A stretch of DNA of 59,651 nucleotides from Haloarcula argentinensis DSM 12282 (lineage in GTDB: Archaea > Halobacteriota > Halobacteria > Halobacteriales > Haloarculaceae). Where the stretch lies: the NCBI GenBank assembly GCA_000336895.1, contig AOLX01000026.1, positions 3,568 through 63,218 on the forward strand, in the 5' to 3' direction. The translations under genes were made by a program, and so were the position numbers. Shown one piece after another: positions 8,377-16,242 of this stretch (the first letter of the stretch is position 1; every line of letters begins with the position of its first letter). The notes beneath the pieces were generated by a model. The model was not told where the DNA came from. It did not search any database and worked only from the letters and a program-made list of their open reading frames with translations.

Positions 8377-8646
8377 ATGAGCGCATTAACTGAAAACGCT
8401 GCACCGGCACCATTCACCGACGAGGAGTTCCGCGACACGCTGCGTGAACTCCCACCGAGCGCGAAGCTCGTCGCGAAGGTGCTGGAAGACGATGCTCCGC
8501 TGTCCCAGGGCGACTTGGCCGAGAACTCGCTACTTCCGGACCGCACTGTCAGGTATGCTCTGAACCGCCTGGAGGAGTCCGATCTGGTAGACTCGCGGTA
8601 CAGCTTCACCGACGCACGCAAACAAGTTTATTTCCTCACGGTCTGA
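8377..8646 (+). CDS. Winged-helix (MarR-like) transcriptional regulator
   Basis: The 89-residue protein is essentially one winged helix. Helices span residues 17-60 (LPPSAKLVAKVLEDD, SQGDLAEN, TVRYALNRLEESDLV) and a beta wing ends SRYSFTDARKQVYFLTV. Such proteins bind DNA as dimers. It is followed after 9 bases by the MBL-fold hydrolase gene and then the YkgJ gene, so it may regulate its own operon. The AT-rich leader fits an archaeal promoter. The effector is unknown. Confidence 0.8.
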   Translation: MSALTENAAPAPFTDEEFRDTLRELPPSAKLVAKVLEDDAPLSQGDLAENSLLPDRTVRYALNRLEESDLVDSRYSFTDARKQVYFLTV

Positions 8647-8655
8647 CCTGCCGAC

Positions 8656-9441
8656 ATGGACTGGCAGCGGGCCGACGTGTCCGTCCCGACACGGGCACCG
8701 ACCGGCAGCACAGCAGCATACGTTTGTGGCGACGAGATGGCTCTTCTCGTAGACCCTGCGGCGACGGATGATGCGCTCGATTCGCTTCTCAGTGACCGTA
8801 CCCTCGCCCACATTGCGCTCACACATTATCACCCTGACCACGCCGGTGCCGTTGCACACTACGCCCGGGAGACGAACGCGACGGTCTGGGCGCGCCGCGG
8901 TCGGGCAGCCGCATTCGAGGCTGCGACCGGTGTCACCCCTGACAAACTGTTCAGCGACGGGACGGCGATTCCGACCGATGCCGGCCCGGTGACCGTCCTC
9001 GACACGCCGGGCCACGCGCCGGAGCACGTCGCCTTCGCAACCGACGGGACCGTCGTCTCCGGCGACCTCGCTGTCGCCGAGGGTAGCGTCGTCGTCGGCG
9101 CACCCGAGGGCGACGTTCGGGCCTACCTCGCGTCGCTGCGTCGTCTCCACGCAAGAAACCCCAATGCACTGTTGCCAAGCCACGGGCCGCGTATTGAGGC
9201 CCCACGGGAGACCTGTGCGCGCCTCATCGGCCACCGACTGGAACGCGAGCGACGTGTTCGGCAGGCTGTCGACGAGGGAGCCGACACCCTCGACGAAGTC
9301 CTCGACGCCGCCTACGAAAAGGACCTCACTGGCGTTCGCGACTTGGCCCGCGGGACAGTGCTGGCCCATCTCGAAAAGCTCGCCGTCGAGGGCGCTGTTT
9401 CGTGGGACGGCCAGCGGGCCGCACTGAATCCAGCGGACTGA
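8656..9441 (+). CDS. MBL-fold metallo-hydrolase
   Basis: The 261-residue protein has the metallo-beta-lactamase metal motif THYHPDHAG near residue 56, then DTPGHAPEHVAF near 116, GDLAVAEG near 136 and PSHGPRI near 174. These supply the His/Asp ligands for two metal ions. The C-terminal 65 residues are helical, with a winged-helix-like tail as in the LACTB2 group of hydrolases and endoribonucleases. It could be a thioesterase, glyoxalase II-like enzyme or nuclease. It sits second in a three-gene unit with the winged-helix gene and the YkgJ gene. Confidence 0.88.
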   Translation: MDWQRADVSVPTRAPTGSTAAYVCGDEMALLVDPAATDDALDSLLSDRTLAHIALTHYHPDHAGAVAHYARETNATVWARRGRAAAFEAATGVTPDKLFSDGTAIPTDAGPVTVLDTPGHAPEHVAFATDGTVVSGDLAVAEGSVVVGAPEGDVRAYLASLRRLHARNPNALLPSHGPRIEAPRETCARLIGHRLERERRVRQAVDEGADTLDEVLDAAYEKDLTGVRDLARGTVLAHLEKLAVEGAVSWDGQRAALNPAD

Positions 9442-9474
9442 CGCCTTTTTGCCTATCGGCCCGCTATCAAGCCT

Positions 9475-10218
9475 GTGGACTCCCTGGAAACCGAACTCGA
9501 ACGGGCCCGTGCCCTCGACGAGTCGGAACTGGCCGACGCTATCGAGACAATCGGGTTCGAATGCACCCGCTGTGGGGCCTGCTGCAAAGCTGAGGCGGCG
9601 TGTGGTGAGGGTGGAGAGAGTGACGACGAGGCTAGTGACGTCGCTGATGGTCCCAGTGGAAAGACTGAGACCGCCGAAACTGACGCCGACCCCCACACGG
9701 CGACCGTGTTTCCCGACGAGATACGGCAGCTACAGGCGGCCGGGGAGTACGACTTCCGCGACGTGGCCCGGCCGATGCCGTACGGACTGGCCGACGGCCC
9801 CGACGGCCCCGAAGGCGAGACCTTCGAGTGGGCGCTCCAGACTGACGACTGCGGTGACTGTACGTTCTACACTGAGGACGACGACGGGACAGGTGCCTGC
9901 ACGGTCCATGGCGACCGCCCGCTCATCTGCCGGACCTACCCCTTCAGCGTCGCGCTCGGCGGGACGAGCCAGCCGATGGGCGAAGCCGTCGACGAGGAAG
10001 GAATGGTCCGGGCCCACGAATGTGAGGGACTCGGTCGGGATATCTCAAGAGCCGACGCCGAGGAGTTGGCCGCAGCGCTCAAGGAACGAGCCGTTCGGGA
10101 ACTGACGGAAGCAATCGGCGTCCGCGACAACTACCGGCCGGTCGACCAGTCAGCCGGACAGGTCGTCGTCCACGACTCCGAAGGGGCAAAGCGCCCCGAC
10201 GGCAGTCTCTACGAGTAG
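9475..10218 (+). CDS. YkgJ-family cysteine cluster protein
   Basis: This 247-residue protein starts at a GTG, because the codon series MDSLETELERARALDES fits the family N terminus. The YkgJ-type cluster begins CTRCGACC near residue 36 and continues with DDCGDC near 124, CTVHGDRPLICRTYPFSV near 142 and HECEGLG near 181. Eight or more conserved Cys probably bind zinc or an iron-sulfur cluster. An acidic linker of about 35 residues (near 45-80) interrupts the domain and looks like a haloarchaeal insertion. It follows the MBL gene by 33 bases and converges on the TRAM gene with a 2-base gap. Confidence 0.88.
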   Translation: MDSLETELERARALDESELADAIETIGFECTRCGACCKAEAACGEGGESDDEASDVADGPSGKTETAETDADPHTATVFPDEIRQLQAAGEYDFRDVARPMPYGLADGPDGPEGETFEWALQTDDCGDCTFYTEDDDGTGACTVHGDRPLICRTYPFSVALGGTSQPMGEAVDEEGMVRAHECEGLGRDISRADAEELAAALKERAVRELTEAIGVRDNYRPVDQSAGQVVVHDSEGAKRPDGSLYE

Positions 10219-10220
10219 CG

Positions 10221-10619
10221 TCACACGTCGTCGATGATTTCGCCGACCGCGAAGTTCGACTTGACCTCGGTGACTTCGATCTTGACTCGTTCGTCAATTT
10301 CGGCCCCCGGAACGATAATGACGTAGCCGCGCTCGACGCGGGCGATGCCGTCGCCCTGCTTGCCGATGTCTTCGATTTCGACGTAGCGCGTCTCACCCGG
10401 TTCGACCGGTGGCTGTGGCTGATCCGGTGGCGTGTCCGACACCGTCTCCTCGTCCGTCTCTATACCCTCGTCTGCGGAGATGAGCGCAACGCGGTAGGTA
10501 CTGTCCGAGTCGACTGCGCCCGTCTCGACTTCTCGACGTGGGACCTCCACGACGTACCGGTCCCCCTCGTCGCGGATATCAGCACTGAACAGACACAGCA
10601 ATTGATCCGAGATTTCCAA
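10221..10619 (-). CDS. TRAM domain RNA-binding protein (TTG start)
   Basis: The C-terminal 58 residues form a TRAM beta-barrel (VEIEDIGKQGDGIARVERGY then VIIVPGAEIDERVKIEV), an RNA-binding module found in tRNA methylthiolases and as stand-alone archaeal cold-response RNA chaperones. The N-terminal 45 residues form a separate small beta domain. I place the start at the TTG at 10617-10619, giving 132 residues. A GGAGGT motif sits 8 bases upstream on the minus strand, while the upstream ATGs at 10655 and 10742 have none. It converges on the YkgJ gene. Confidence 0.85.
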   Translation of the reverse strand: MEISDQLLCLFSADIRDEGDRYVVEVPRREVETGAVDSDSTYRVALISADEGIETDEETVSDTPPDQPQPPVEPGETRYVEIEDIGKQGDGIARVERGYVIIVPGAEIDERVKIEVTEVKSNFAVGEIIDDV

Positions 10620-10627
10620 TGTGATAG

Positions 10628-10633
10628 ACCTCC
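10628..10633 (-). promoter_or_regulatory. Ribosome binding site fixing the TRAM gene's TTG start
   Basis: GGAGGT on the minus strand lies 8 bases before the TTG at 10619. It complements the archaeal 16S rRNA tail and decides between that TTG and two upstream ATGs. Confidence 0.65.
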
Positions 10634-10872
10634 GTTCGGCCACAAAACGGGCCATTACTAAAGAACTGCCGGAGCGAACGACTGTTACTGTCCCAACTGC
10701 GGAGCGATGACGAGTACTCACGGTGTTTCCCGCTTGTACCAACTACCTGTCCCGTGGCCCAACTCGCGGCAGTATCTCCGCTTCGAGCAAGAGAAAACCG
10801 CAAGACTGCGAGCCGTTAACCGTCTGTACCAAATCCCATAAGGGTGTCTCGGTACTGTTAGTAACTGTACTA

Positions 10873-11115
10873 ATGAGCGCCACCGCACAAACCACTGACA
10901 GTCCGCTTTCGGACAAGCAGCGACGTATTCTGGAGTATCTCCGCTCTAACGCTGACGACCAGACGTATTTCAAATCTCGGCTTATCGGCGACGCGCTCGA
11001 TCTCTCGGCCAAGGAAGTCGGAACCAATATGACCGCCATCGCCGATGGCGACTACGATCTGGCCGTCGAGAAGTGGGGATACTCTTCCTCGACGACCTGG
11101 ATGGTCGAAACCTGA
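10873..11115 (+). CDS. DUF7123-like small winged-helix protein
   Basis: The 80-residue product starts at the ATG at 10873 (MSATAQTTDSPLSDKQRRIL). Residues 15-75 form three helices and a wing: LSDKQRRILEYLRSN, DQTYFKSRLIGDAL, SAKEVGTNMTAI, then KWGYSSSTTWMVET. This matches a short haloarchaeal family (DUF7123) of presumed DNA-binding proteins. The frame can be extended upstream to 10723 but that part has no protein-like character. The 197 bases after it, up to the kinase gene, show no gene. Confidence 0.75.
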   Translation: MSATAQTTDSPLSDKQRRILEYLRSNADDQTYFKSRLIGDALDLSAKEVGTNMTAIADGDYDLAVEKWGYSSSTTWMVET

Positions 11116-11312
11116 ACGGGAACCGACTCGGCCGGGAGACATTGGCGCTCCCACTTTGTCGCCCGAACGGGCCGCGATGTAGGCCTGCGTAGAGAAATCA
11201 CGGTGCTGTCGCTCACTTTTCGTTCCAGCCACGTTACCCTGATAGGACAGAATACATTGTAGCGAGTGAATGTCCATATTGATAACCATTGAGGCCATAG
11301 TCGATTCCATCA

Positions 11313-13193
11313 ATGGGCGAGGCTGGTTCCGCCATTCAGGTGCTTCACGTCGACGACGACCGGGAGTACACGGAGATGACGGCGGCGTTCCTTCAGCGAG
11401 AGTCGGTCGATTTCACTATCGAAACCGCGACGAGTGCATCGGAGGGCTTGCGTCTGCTCGACAGGGAGTCGGTCGACTGTATCGTTTCCGACTACGAAAT
11501 GCCCGGCGAGAACGGCATCGACTTCCTCGAATCGGTCCGCGAGGACTATCCAGATCTCCCGTTTATCCTGTACACGGGCCATGGGAGCGAAGCCGTCGCC
11601 AGTGACGCTATCTCTGCAGGTGTCACTGACTACCTACAGAAAACAGCCGACACCAGCCACTACGCCCTTCTCGCGAACCGGATCATCAACGCCGTCGAAC
11701 AGTACCGGTCACAGCGCGCCCTCGAAGCGAGTAAAGACCGGCTCTCGCTGTTTATCGACCAGTCGCCGCTTGGGTTCGTCGAATATAACCAGGATTTCGA
11801 GATCGTCCGCGTCAACGACACCCTCACAGAGATATTCGGCTACACCGAAACGGAACTGCTCGGGGAAACGTGGGAGATGTTCGTGAGTTCTGAGAGCTAC
11901 GACGACGTCGATGCGGTTACGTCCGCTCTCAGTGAGGCCAGCGGCGGCTACCACAGTATTAACGAGAACGTCCGGAAAGACGGCGAGTGCATCGTGGTCG
12001 AGTGGCACAACCGCCTCGTTACCGACGATTCGGGCGATGTTGTCACCATCTTCTCGCACTGTCAGGACGTTACGGAGCGCATCGAACACGAACAGAACCT
12101 CGCCCAGTTACGCGACTTCTTCGACGAGGCGGAGGAACTCGGCGACCTCGGGGCTTGGGAGTTCGACGAGAGCGGGATGTCGACTTGGACGGCAGGCACC
12201 CGCCGCATCCACGAGGTCGGCGACGACTTCGATCCGACAGTTGAAGATGGGCTGTCGTTCTACCATCCCGAGGACAGAGAAAGGGTTGCGGATGCCGTCG
12301 AAGCGGCCCTCGAACACGGGGAGCAGTACGACCTTGAGGTCAGACTCACCACCGCCAAAGGAAATCACCGGTGGGTCCGGACCCGCGGCAAACGCGTCGA
12401 GGGCACGGAGAAGCGGACAGTTCGAGGCTTCATCCAGGATATCACCGAACAGAAGGAGCGCGAACGCCGCCTCCGTGTCCAAAACGAGCGACTGGATTCG
12501 TTCGCCAGTGTCGTCAGCCACGACTTACAGGGCCCACTGACAGTCGCACAGGGGCATCTAGAACTGGCACAGCAGGACGTGACCAACGACCACCTCGACA
12601 GCATCGATGCCGCTCACGAGCGGATGCAGACACTCATCGACGATATCCTGACGCTGGCACGGGACGGACGTGCGGCGACGACCACCGAGCCGGTCACTCT
12701 CCAGACTGCCGCGACCGCATGCTGGGAGACTATCGAAACGGAGAACGCGACTCTGGAGGCCGATACGGACAGTGTTGTGCTCGCTGACCCTCGCCGGCTG
12801 CAACGCCTGCTGGAGAACCTGTTCCGGAATTGCGTCGCACATGGGTCAGATCCGCCACTCTCTCAGATACAGGGCGAAAGCGTGGAACACGGTTCGTCGA
12901 GTGGTCCTGTTCAGTCCGACGAGGCCGACGAAAGCGACGCCAGAGTGACGGTTACTGTCGGTGACGTCGATGACGCCAGCGGTTTCTACGTCGCTGATGA
13001 CGGTCCGGGGATCCCCGAAGACGAGCGAGATACGGTGTTCGAAGCGGGCTATTCGACCGCATCCGAAGGCACCGGCTTCGGCCTCGCAATCGTCGCCGAT
13101 ATCGCTGCCGTCCACGGCTGGGATGTCAGTGTGACCGACAGCGAGTCGGGCGGAGCCAGGTTCGAAATAACCGGCGTCGACAAAGAGACGTAA
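11313..13193 (+). CDS. Soluble hybrid sensor histidine kinase (REC-PAS-PAS-HisKA-HATPase)
   Basis: The 626-residue protein has a receiver domain (residues 8-125) with acidic residues D14-D16, phospho-acceptor D60 in VSDYEMPGENG and the DYLQK lysine near 110. PAS domains lie at about 141-258 and 270-380. The dimerisation/phospho-acceptor helix FASVVSHDLQGPLT contains H403. A GHKL ATPase domain has an N box (NLFRNCVAHG), a G1 box (VADDGPGIPEDE) and a G2 box (GTGFGLAIV). About 40 acidic residues are inserted between the N and G1 boxes. There are no membrane segments, so it senses a cytosolic signal or is driven by phosphotransfer into its own receiver. No partner regulator is adjacent. Confidence 0.93.
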   Translation: MGEAGSAIQVLHVDDDREYTEMTAAFLQRESVDFTIETATSASEGLRLLDRESVDCIVSDYEMPGENGIDFLESVREDYPDLPFILYTGHGSEAVASDAISAGVTDYLQKTADTSHYALLANRIINAVEQYRSQRALEASKDRLSLFIDQSPLGFVEYNQDFEIVRVNDTLTEIFGYTETELLGETWEMFVSSESYDDVDAVTSALSEASGGYHSINENVRKDGECIVVEWHNRLVTDDSGDVVTIFSHCQDVTERIEHEQNLAQLRDFFDEAEELGDLGAWEFDESGMSTWTAGTRRIHEVGDDFDPTVEDGLSFYHPEDRERVADAVEAALEHGEQYDLEVRLTTAKGNHRWVRTRGKRVEGTEKRTVRGFIQDITEQKERERRLRVQNERLDSFASVVSHDLQGPLTVAQGHLELAQQDVTNDHLDSIDAAHERMQTLIDDILTLARDGRAATTTEPVTLQTAATACWETIETENATLEADTDSVVLADPRRLQRLLENLFRNCVAHGSDPPLSQIQGESVEHGSSSGPVQSDEADESDARVTVTVGDVDDASGFYVADDGPGIPEDERDTVFEAGYSTASEGTGFGLAIVADIAAVHGWDVSVTDSESGGARFEITGVDKET

Positions 13194-13244
13194 GCGAGAA
13201 ACGGATGCGACCAGGCCGACAGTGGGCGGATTCTACCGCCAGCC

Positions 13245-13850
13245 TCACGGGTCGTAGCGCAGCAACGAGTCGGCCTCGCCGGCCAGCGCGGCGACATCGT
13301 CGCCGAACGAGTCGGCGTACCGGATCAGCAGGGTCAGTACGGTTTCGGGTTCCGTCACCGCGTACCCGTCTTCTCGCGACAGGAGCCCGGCAGACTCCAG
13401 GTCGGCGGCGTAGTTGCTCACCGTCGGTCGCGATACGTCCAACTCATTAGCCAGTTCTGACGCCGTCACGTCCGGGCGACGCAGCAGGGTGACGAGCATC
13501 CCCCGGGCGGTCGAACGCCGCAGGTAGCCAAGCGCCACCTGCTCGAACTCGGAGAACTGGCCGGCCGGGAAGTAGCGCCGGTAGTCGCCGTCCTTCTGTG
13601 AGGTGACGACGCCCTCGTTTTCCAACCGGTGGAGGTGGTGCTGGGCCTCACCGGTCCCGAGTTTGAGGTCGTCGCGAAGCTTCGAGAAGTGCGTCCCGGG
13701 ATGTGTCGAGACGTACCCGGCGATGGCGTCGGGCGCGTCGCTCTCGCTCCCGCTGTCGCCGAAGCGGGCAAACGGGCTCGCTGCACCGAGGGCGGCAAAG
13801 CGACGGAGCGTCGCTCGCTTGTCCTCGTCTACGTCGCCCTCACGCGTCAT
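13245..13850 (-). CDS. Tandem winged-helix transcriptional regulator
   Basis: The 201-residue protein contains two winged helices. One at about residues 40-95 has GTHFSKLRDDLKLGTGEAQHHLHRLENEGVV followed by a YRRYFPAG wing. The second, about 110-165, has DVTASELANELDVSRPTVSNY and a SREDGYAVTEPE wing. The C-terminal 30 residues are helical and may dimerise. This layout is common in haloarchaeal MarR/ArsR-type repressors of membrane-stress genes. It lies 50 bases after the SPFH gene on the same strand, so it may be the last gene of the NfeD-SPFH transcript and regulate it. Confidence 0.85.
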   Translation of the reverse strand: MTREGDVDEDKRATLRRFAALGAASPFARFGDSGSESDAPDAIAGYVSTHPGTHFSKLRDDLKLGTGEAQHHLHRLENEGVVTSQKDGDYRRYFPAGQFSEFEQVALGYLRRSTARGMLVTLLRRPDVTASELANELDVSRPTVSNYAADLESAGLLSREDGYAVTEPETVLTLLIRYADSFGDDVAALAGEADSLLRYDP

Positions 13851-13900
13851 TGCTACCGAAAAGGTGGGTCGGTAATAAAACGTCTTCGCCTGATTCTCAG

Positions 13901-15088
13901 TTAGTTGTCTTTGTCGACTTCCGACGTTCGCGTCGTGTCGTCCGGACCGCCGGCCACGTCAGTCGTCGACGAGTCGTCGTCGATTTCAGCGTCCATCTCC
14001 TGAATCATCTCGTCGGCGCTGTCGAGGCCACTGTCCTGACCCTGCTTGATTTTCTGTGCCTCTTCTTCCATAGCCTCGACATCGACTTCGGCTTCCTCGT
14101 CGATCTGGCCGAGGATTTCCTCGATGTCGTCCAGACCGAGCATCTCGCGGGTCTCGTCGTCGAAGTCAAGCGCCTCCAGCGAGTGCCCGTTCTCCTTCAC
14201 GTCCGAACCCTGGAGGTGTTTGCCGTAGCGGCCCACCAGCGAGGTGAGTTCCTGCGGGAGGATGAACTTCGTCGACTCACCCTGGCCGATCTCGGCGAGT
14301 GTCTCCATCCCCTTGTCGATGACGGCGCGTTCGCCCATCGATTCGGCGGATTTCGCACGCAGGACGGTCGAGATTGCGTCACCCTGTGCTTCCAGAATCT
14401 GGCTCTGCTTTTCACCCTGTGCGCGGATGATGTTGGACTGTTTGTCACCTTCCGCCGTCTCGATGGCGGAGCGCCGTTCACCCTGTGCTTCTAGGATCAT
14501 GGCACGGCGTTTCCGCTCGGCGGAGGTCTGTTGCTCCATGGCCTGCTGGACATCTTTGGACGGGTTGACCTCGCGGACCTCGACGCTCTCGACGCGGACA
14601 CCCCACTCGTCGGTGGGTTCGTCGAGTTCTTTCCGAATCCGGGCGTTGATTTCGCCCCGCTTGTTGAGCGTGTCGTCCAGTTCCATGTCACCCAGCACGG
14701 CCCGGAGGGTCGTCTGGGCGAGGTTGGAGACGGCACGCTCGTAGTTATCGACTTCGAGGAATGCCTTCTTCGGGTCCATCACCTTGATGTAGACGACGGC
14801 GTCGGCGGTCACCGGCGAGTTGTCGCGGGTGATAGCCTCCTGCCGTGGCACGTCGAGCGTCTGGGTACGCATGTCGAACCGCGTCACGTCGGAGACGAAG
14901 GGGTAGATAAAGTGAATCCCCTGGTCGAGGACGCCGCGGTAGGTACCGAGGACCGTGTAGGCACCTTTCTGGTATGGGCGGATGATCACGACGCTGGAAT
15001 ACACCAGCGCGATGGCGATCAGGAGGAAGATGACGGTAACGAAACCGACGAGTCCTCCAGGCTGTAGCGGTGTTGTTGCGGGGAACAT
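13901..15088 (-). CDS. SPFH/band 7 membrane protein (stomatin/HflK-like)
   Basis: The 395-residue protein has one N-terminal membrane segment (about residues 11-35, GFVTVIFLLIAIALVYSSV). A band 7 domain follows at about 38-220 (GLH-type HFIYPFVSDVTRFD, PRQEAITRDNSPVTADAVV). A helical stretch of 11-residue repeats built on 'ILEAQGEKQSx' spans about 210-260, and the tail is strongly acidic. Such proteins oligomerise into rings at membrane microdomains and often pair with NfeD partners. The nfeD-like gene lies 71 bases upstream on the same strand, which supports that pairing here. Confidence 0.93.
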   Translation of the reverse strand: MFPATTPLQPGGLVGFVTVIFLLIAIALVYSSVVIIRPYQKGAYTVLGTYRGVLDQGIHFIYPFVSDVTRFDMRTQTLDVPRQEAITRDNSPVTADAVVYIKVMDPKKAFLEVDNYERAVSNLAQTTLRAVLGDMELDDTLNKRGEINARIRKELDEPTDEWGVRVESVEVREVNPSKDVQQAMEQQTSAERKRRAMILEAQGERRSAIETAEGDKQSNIIRAQGEKQSQILEAQGDAISTVLRAKSAESMGERAVIDKGMETLAEIGQGESTKFILPQELTSLVGRYGKHLQGSDVKENGHSLEALDFDDETREMLGLDDIEEILGQIDEEAEVDVEAMEEEAQKIKQGQDSGLDSADEMIQEMDAEIDDDSSTTDVAGGPDDTTRTSEVDKDN

Positions 15089-15159
15089 GACAACCAGAAC
15101 TCCGGAGCGCGCAATGAAAAGGCTTCGGTGTCCCTGTCACAAACTACCGAATTACACAC

Positions 15160-15756
15160 CTACGCCCGCTCGGACTCACGTTCCGGTTCAGTGTCCGCAT
15201 CACTCTGGTTTCGATCACGTTCGAGCGCGCGGTCGATCTCGTCGCTCGCCGCCTCGACCGCTTCGACTTCGAGTACGTTCCCGCCGCCGGGGTCGATGAC
15301 GATGACCTCCGTGCCTTCCTCTATCGGGTCGCGGGAGCAACGAGCCTGGTAGTAGGGATTGAAACCGCCGTCTTCCAGTTTGACCTCACCGTCACTCCGG
15401 GTTACGCGCTCGGTAACCGTTCCGAACTGCCCCGTAAGTGAGTCAGAACTGAGCGTCTGGCCACGGCCCGGCGCGGCGAAATCGAGCTTTCGATACCCCC
15501 AGAGCGTGACCGCTGTCGTTGCGAGCACGACGACAGTAAGAATGAGCGGCGCGAGGATACCCAGGCTCGCTGGGATGAACAACCCGACCAGCCCTGCCGT
15601 CAGCAGAGCCACGCCGAGCACGAAAAAGTGGGTCCCGGGGGCGAGCGCTTCGCCCACGATGAGGCCCGCACCGGCCAGAAACAGCAGGATGGAGAGCGAC
15701 ATACCTAACAGTGGTTCGGCCTGCAGCAGGGCAACTGTCGCCAGCGGGTTCACCAT
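15160..15756 (-). CDS. NfeD family membrane protein
   Basis: The 198-residue protein has three to four hydrophobic segments in the first 110 residues (for example ILLFLAGAGLIVGEAL, FFVLGVALLTAGLVGLFI, LAPLILTVVVLATTAVTLWG). A soluble OB-fold domain follows at about 125-175 with LTGQFGTVTERV and GTEVIVIDPGGGNVLEVE. The tail is charged. NfeD proteins are partners of SPFH proteins such as the one encoded 71 bases downstream. The catalytic protease domain found in long NfeD forms is absent. Confidence 0.92.
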   Translation of the reverse strand: MVNPLATVALLQAEPLLGMSLSILLFLAGAGLIVGEALAPGTHFFVLGVALLTAGLVGLFIPASLGILAPLILTVVVLATTAVTLWGYRKLDFAAPGRGQTLSSDSLTGQFGTVTERVTRSDGEVKLEDGGFNPYYQARCSRDPIEEGTEVIVIDPGGGNVLEVEAVEAASDEIDRALERDRNQSDADTEPERESERA

Positions 15757-15828
15757 GCCCTGACTTAGTGTCGGAGCAGGATTAAGTGTCGGGGTAGAGA
15801 GCGCGACTCCGGAATCGCCGGTACAGTC

Positions 15829-16197
15829 TCACACGTCGCTCGTCCGGACGAAGAACCCATACAGCACAGCGGCTCCGAGTGCAACGGACAGAACCACGCC
15901 ACCGAGGACGGACGGCGTGTACATCTCCGCTCCGAGAAACATCCGTCCAAGCGCGAGAATCGCGATACAGACCCCCAACGCGACGAAGACGACATTCTCA
16001 GGCTTCGGTGCGTCGGGTGTCACTTCAAGATCCGGGGCAAAGGAGCCGGCGACTGCGCCCTCCTCGTCGTCAGGCGCGTCGCCGTCAGGGCCTTCCTCGA
16101 CCTGAATCACGTCGGCGTCCGTCGCCAGTTCGTACTCTTCGGTGAACGTATCACCCGTAGCGGCCGCATCGTCTCGTGCGGCCCCGTCGTCATCCAT
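15829..16197 (-). CDS. Haloarchaeal membrane protein, two C-terminal TM segments (DUF7312-like)
   Basis: The 122-residue protein has an acidic, soluble N-terminal half (residues 1-65, with runs such as EEGPDGDAPDDEEG). Two membrane helices follow at about 68-88 (VVFVALGVCIAILALGRMFL) and 95-117. It resembles the short haloarchaeal DUF7312 family. It is 72 bases upstream of the NfeD gene in the same direction and 45 bases downstream of metG, so it probably belongs to the membrane cluster. Function is unknown. Confidence 0.7.
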   Translation of the reverse strand: MDDDGAARDDAAATGDTFTEEYELATDADVIQVEEGPDGDAPDDEEGAVAGSFAPDLEVTPDAPKPENVVFVALGVCIAILALGRMFLGAEMYTPSVLGGVVLSVALGAAVLYGFFVRTSDV

Positions 16198-16242
16198 GGT
16201 CCGCCGTACGGGCCGTGACTACAAAAGCGCTGGCGACTGCGG

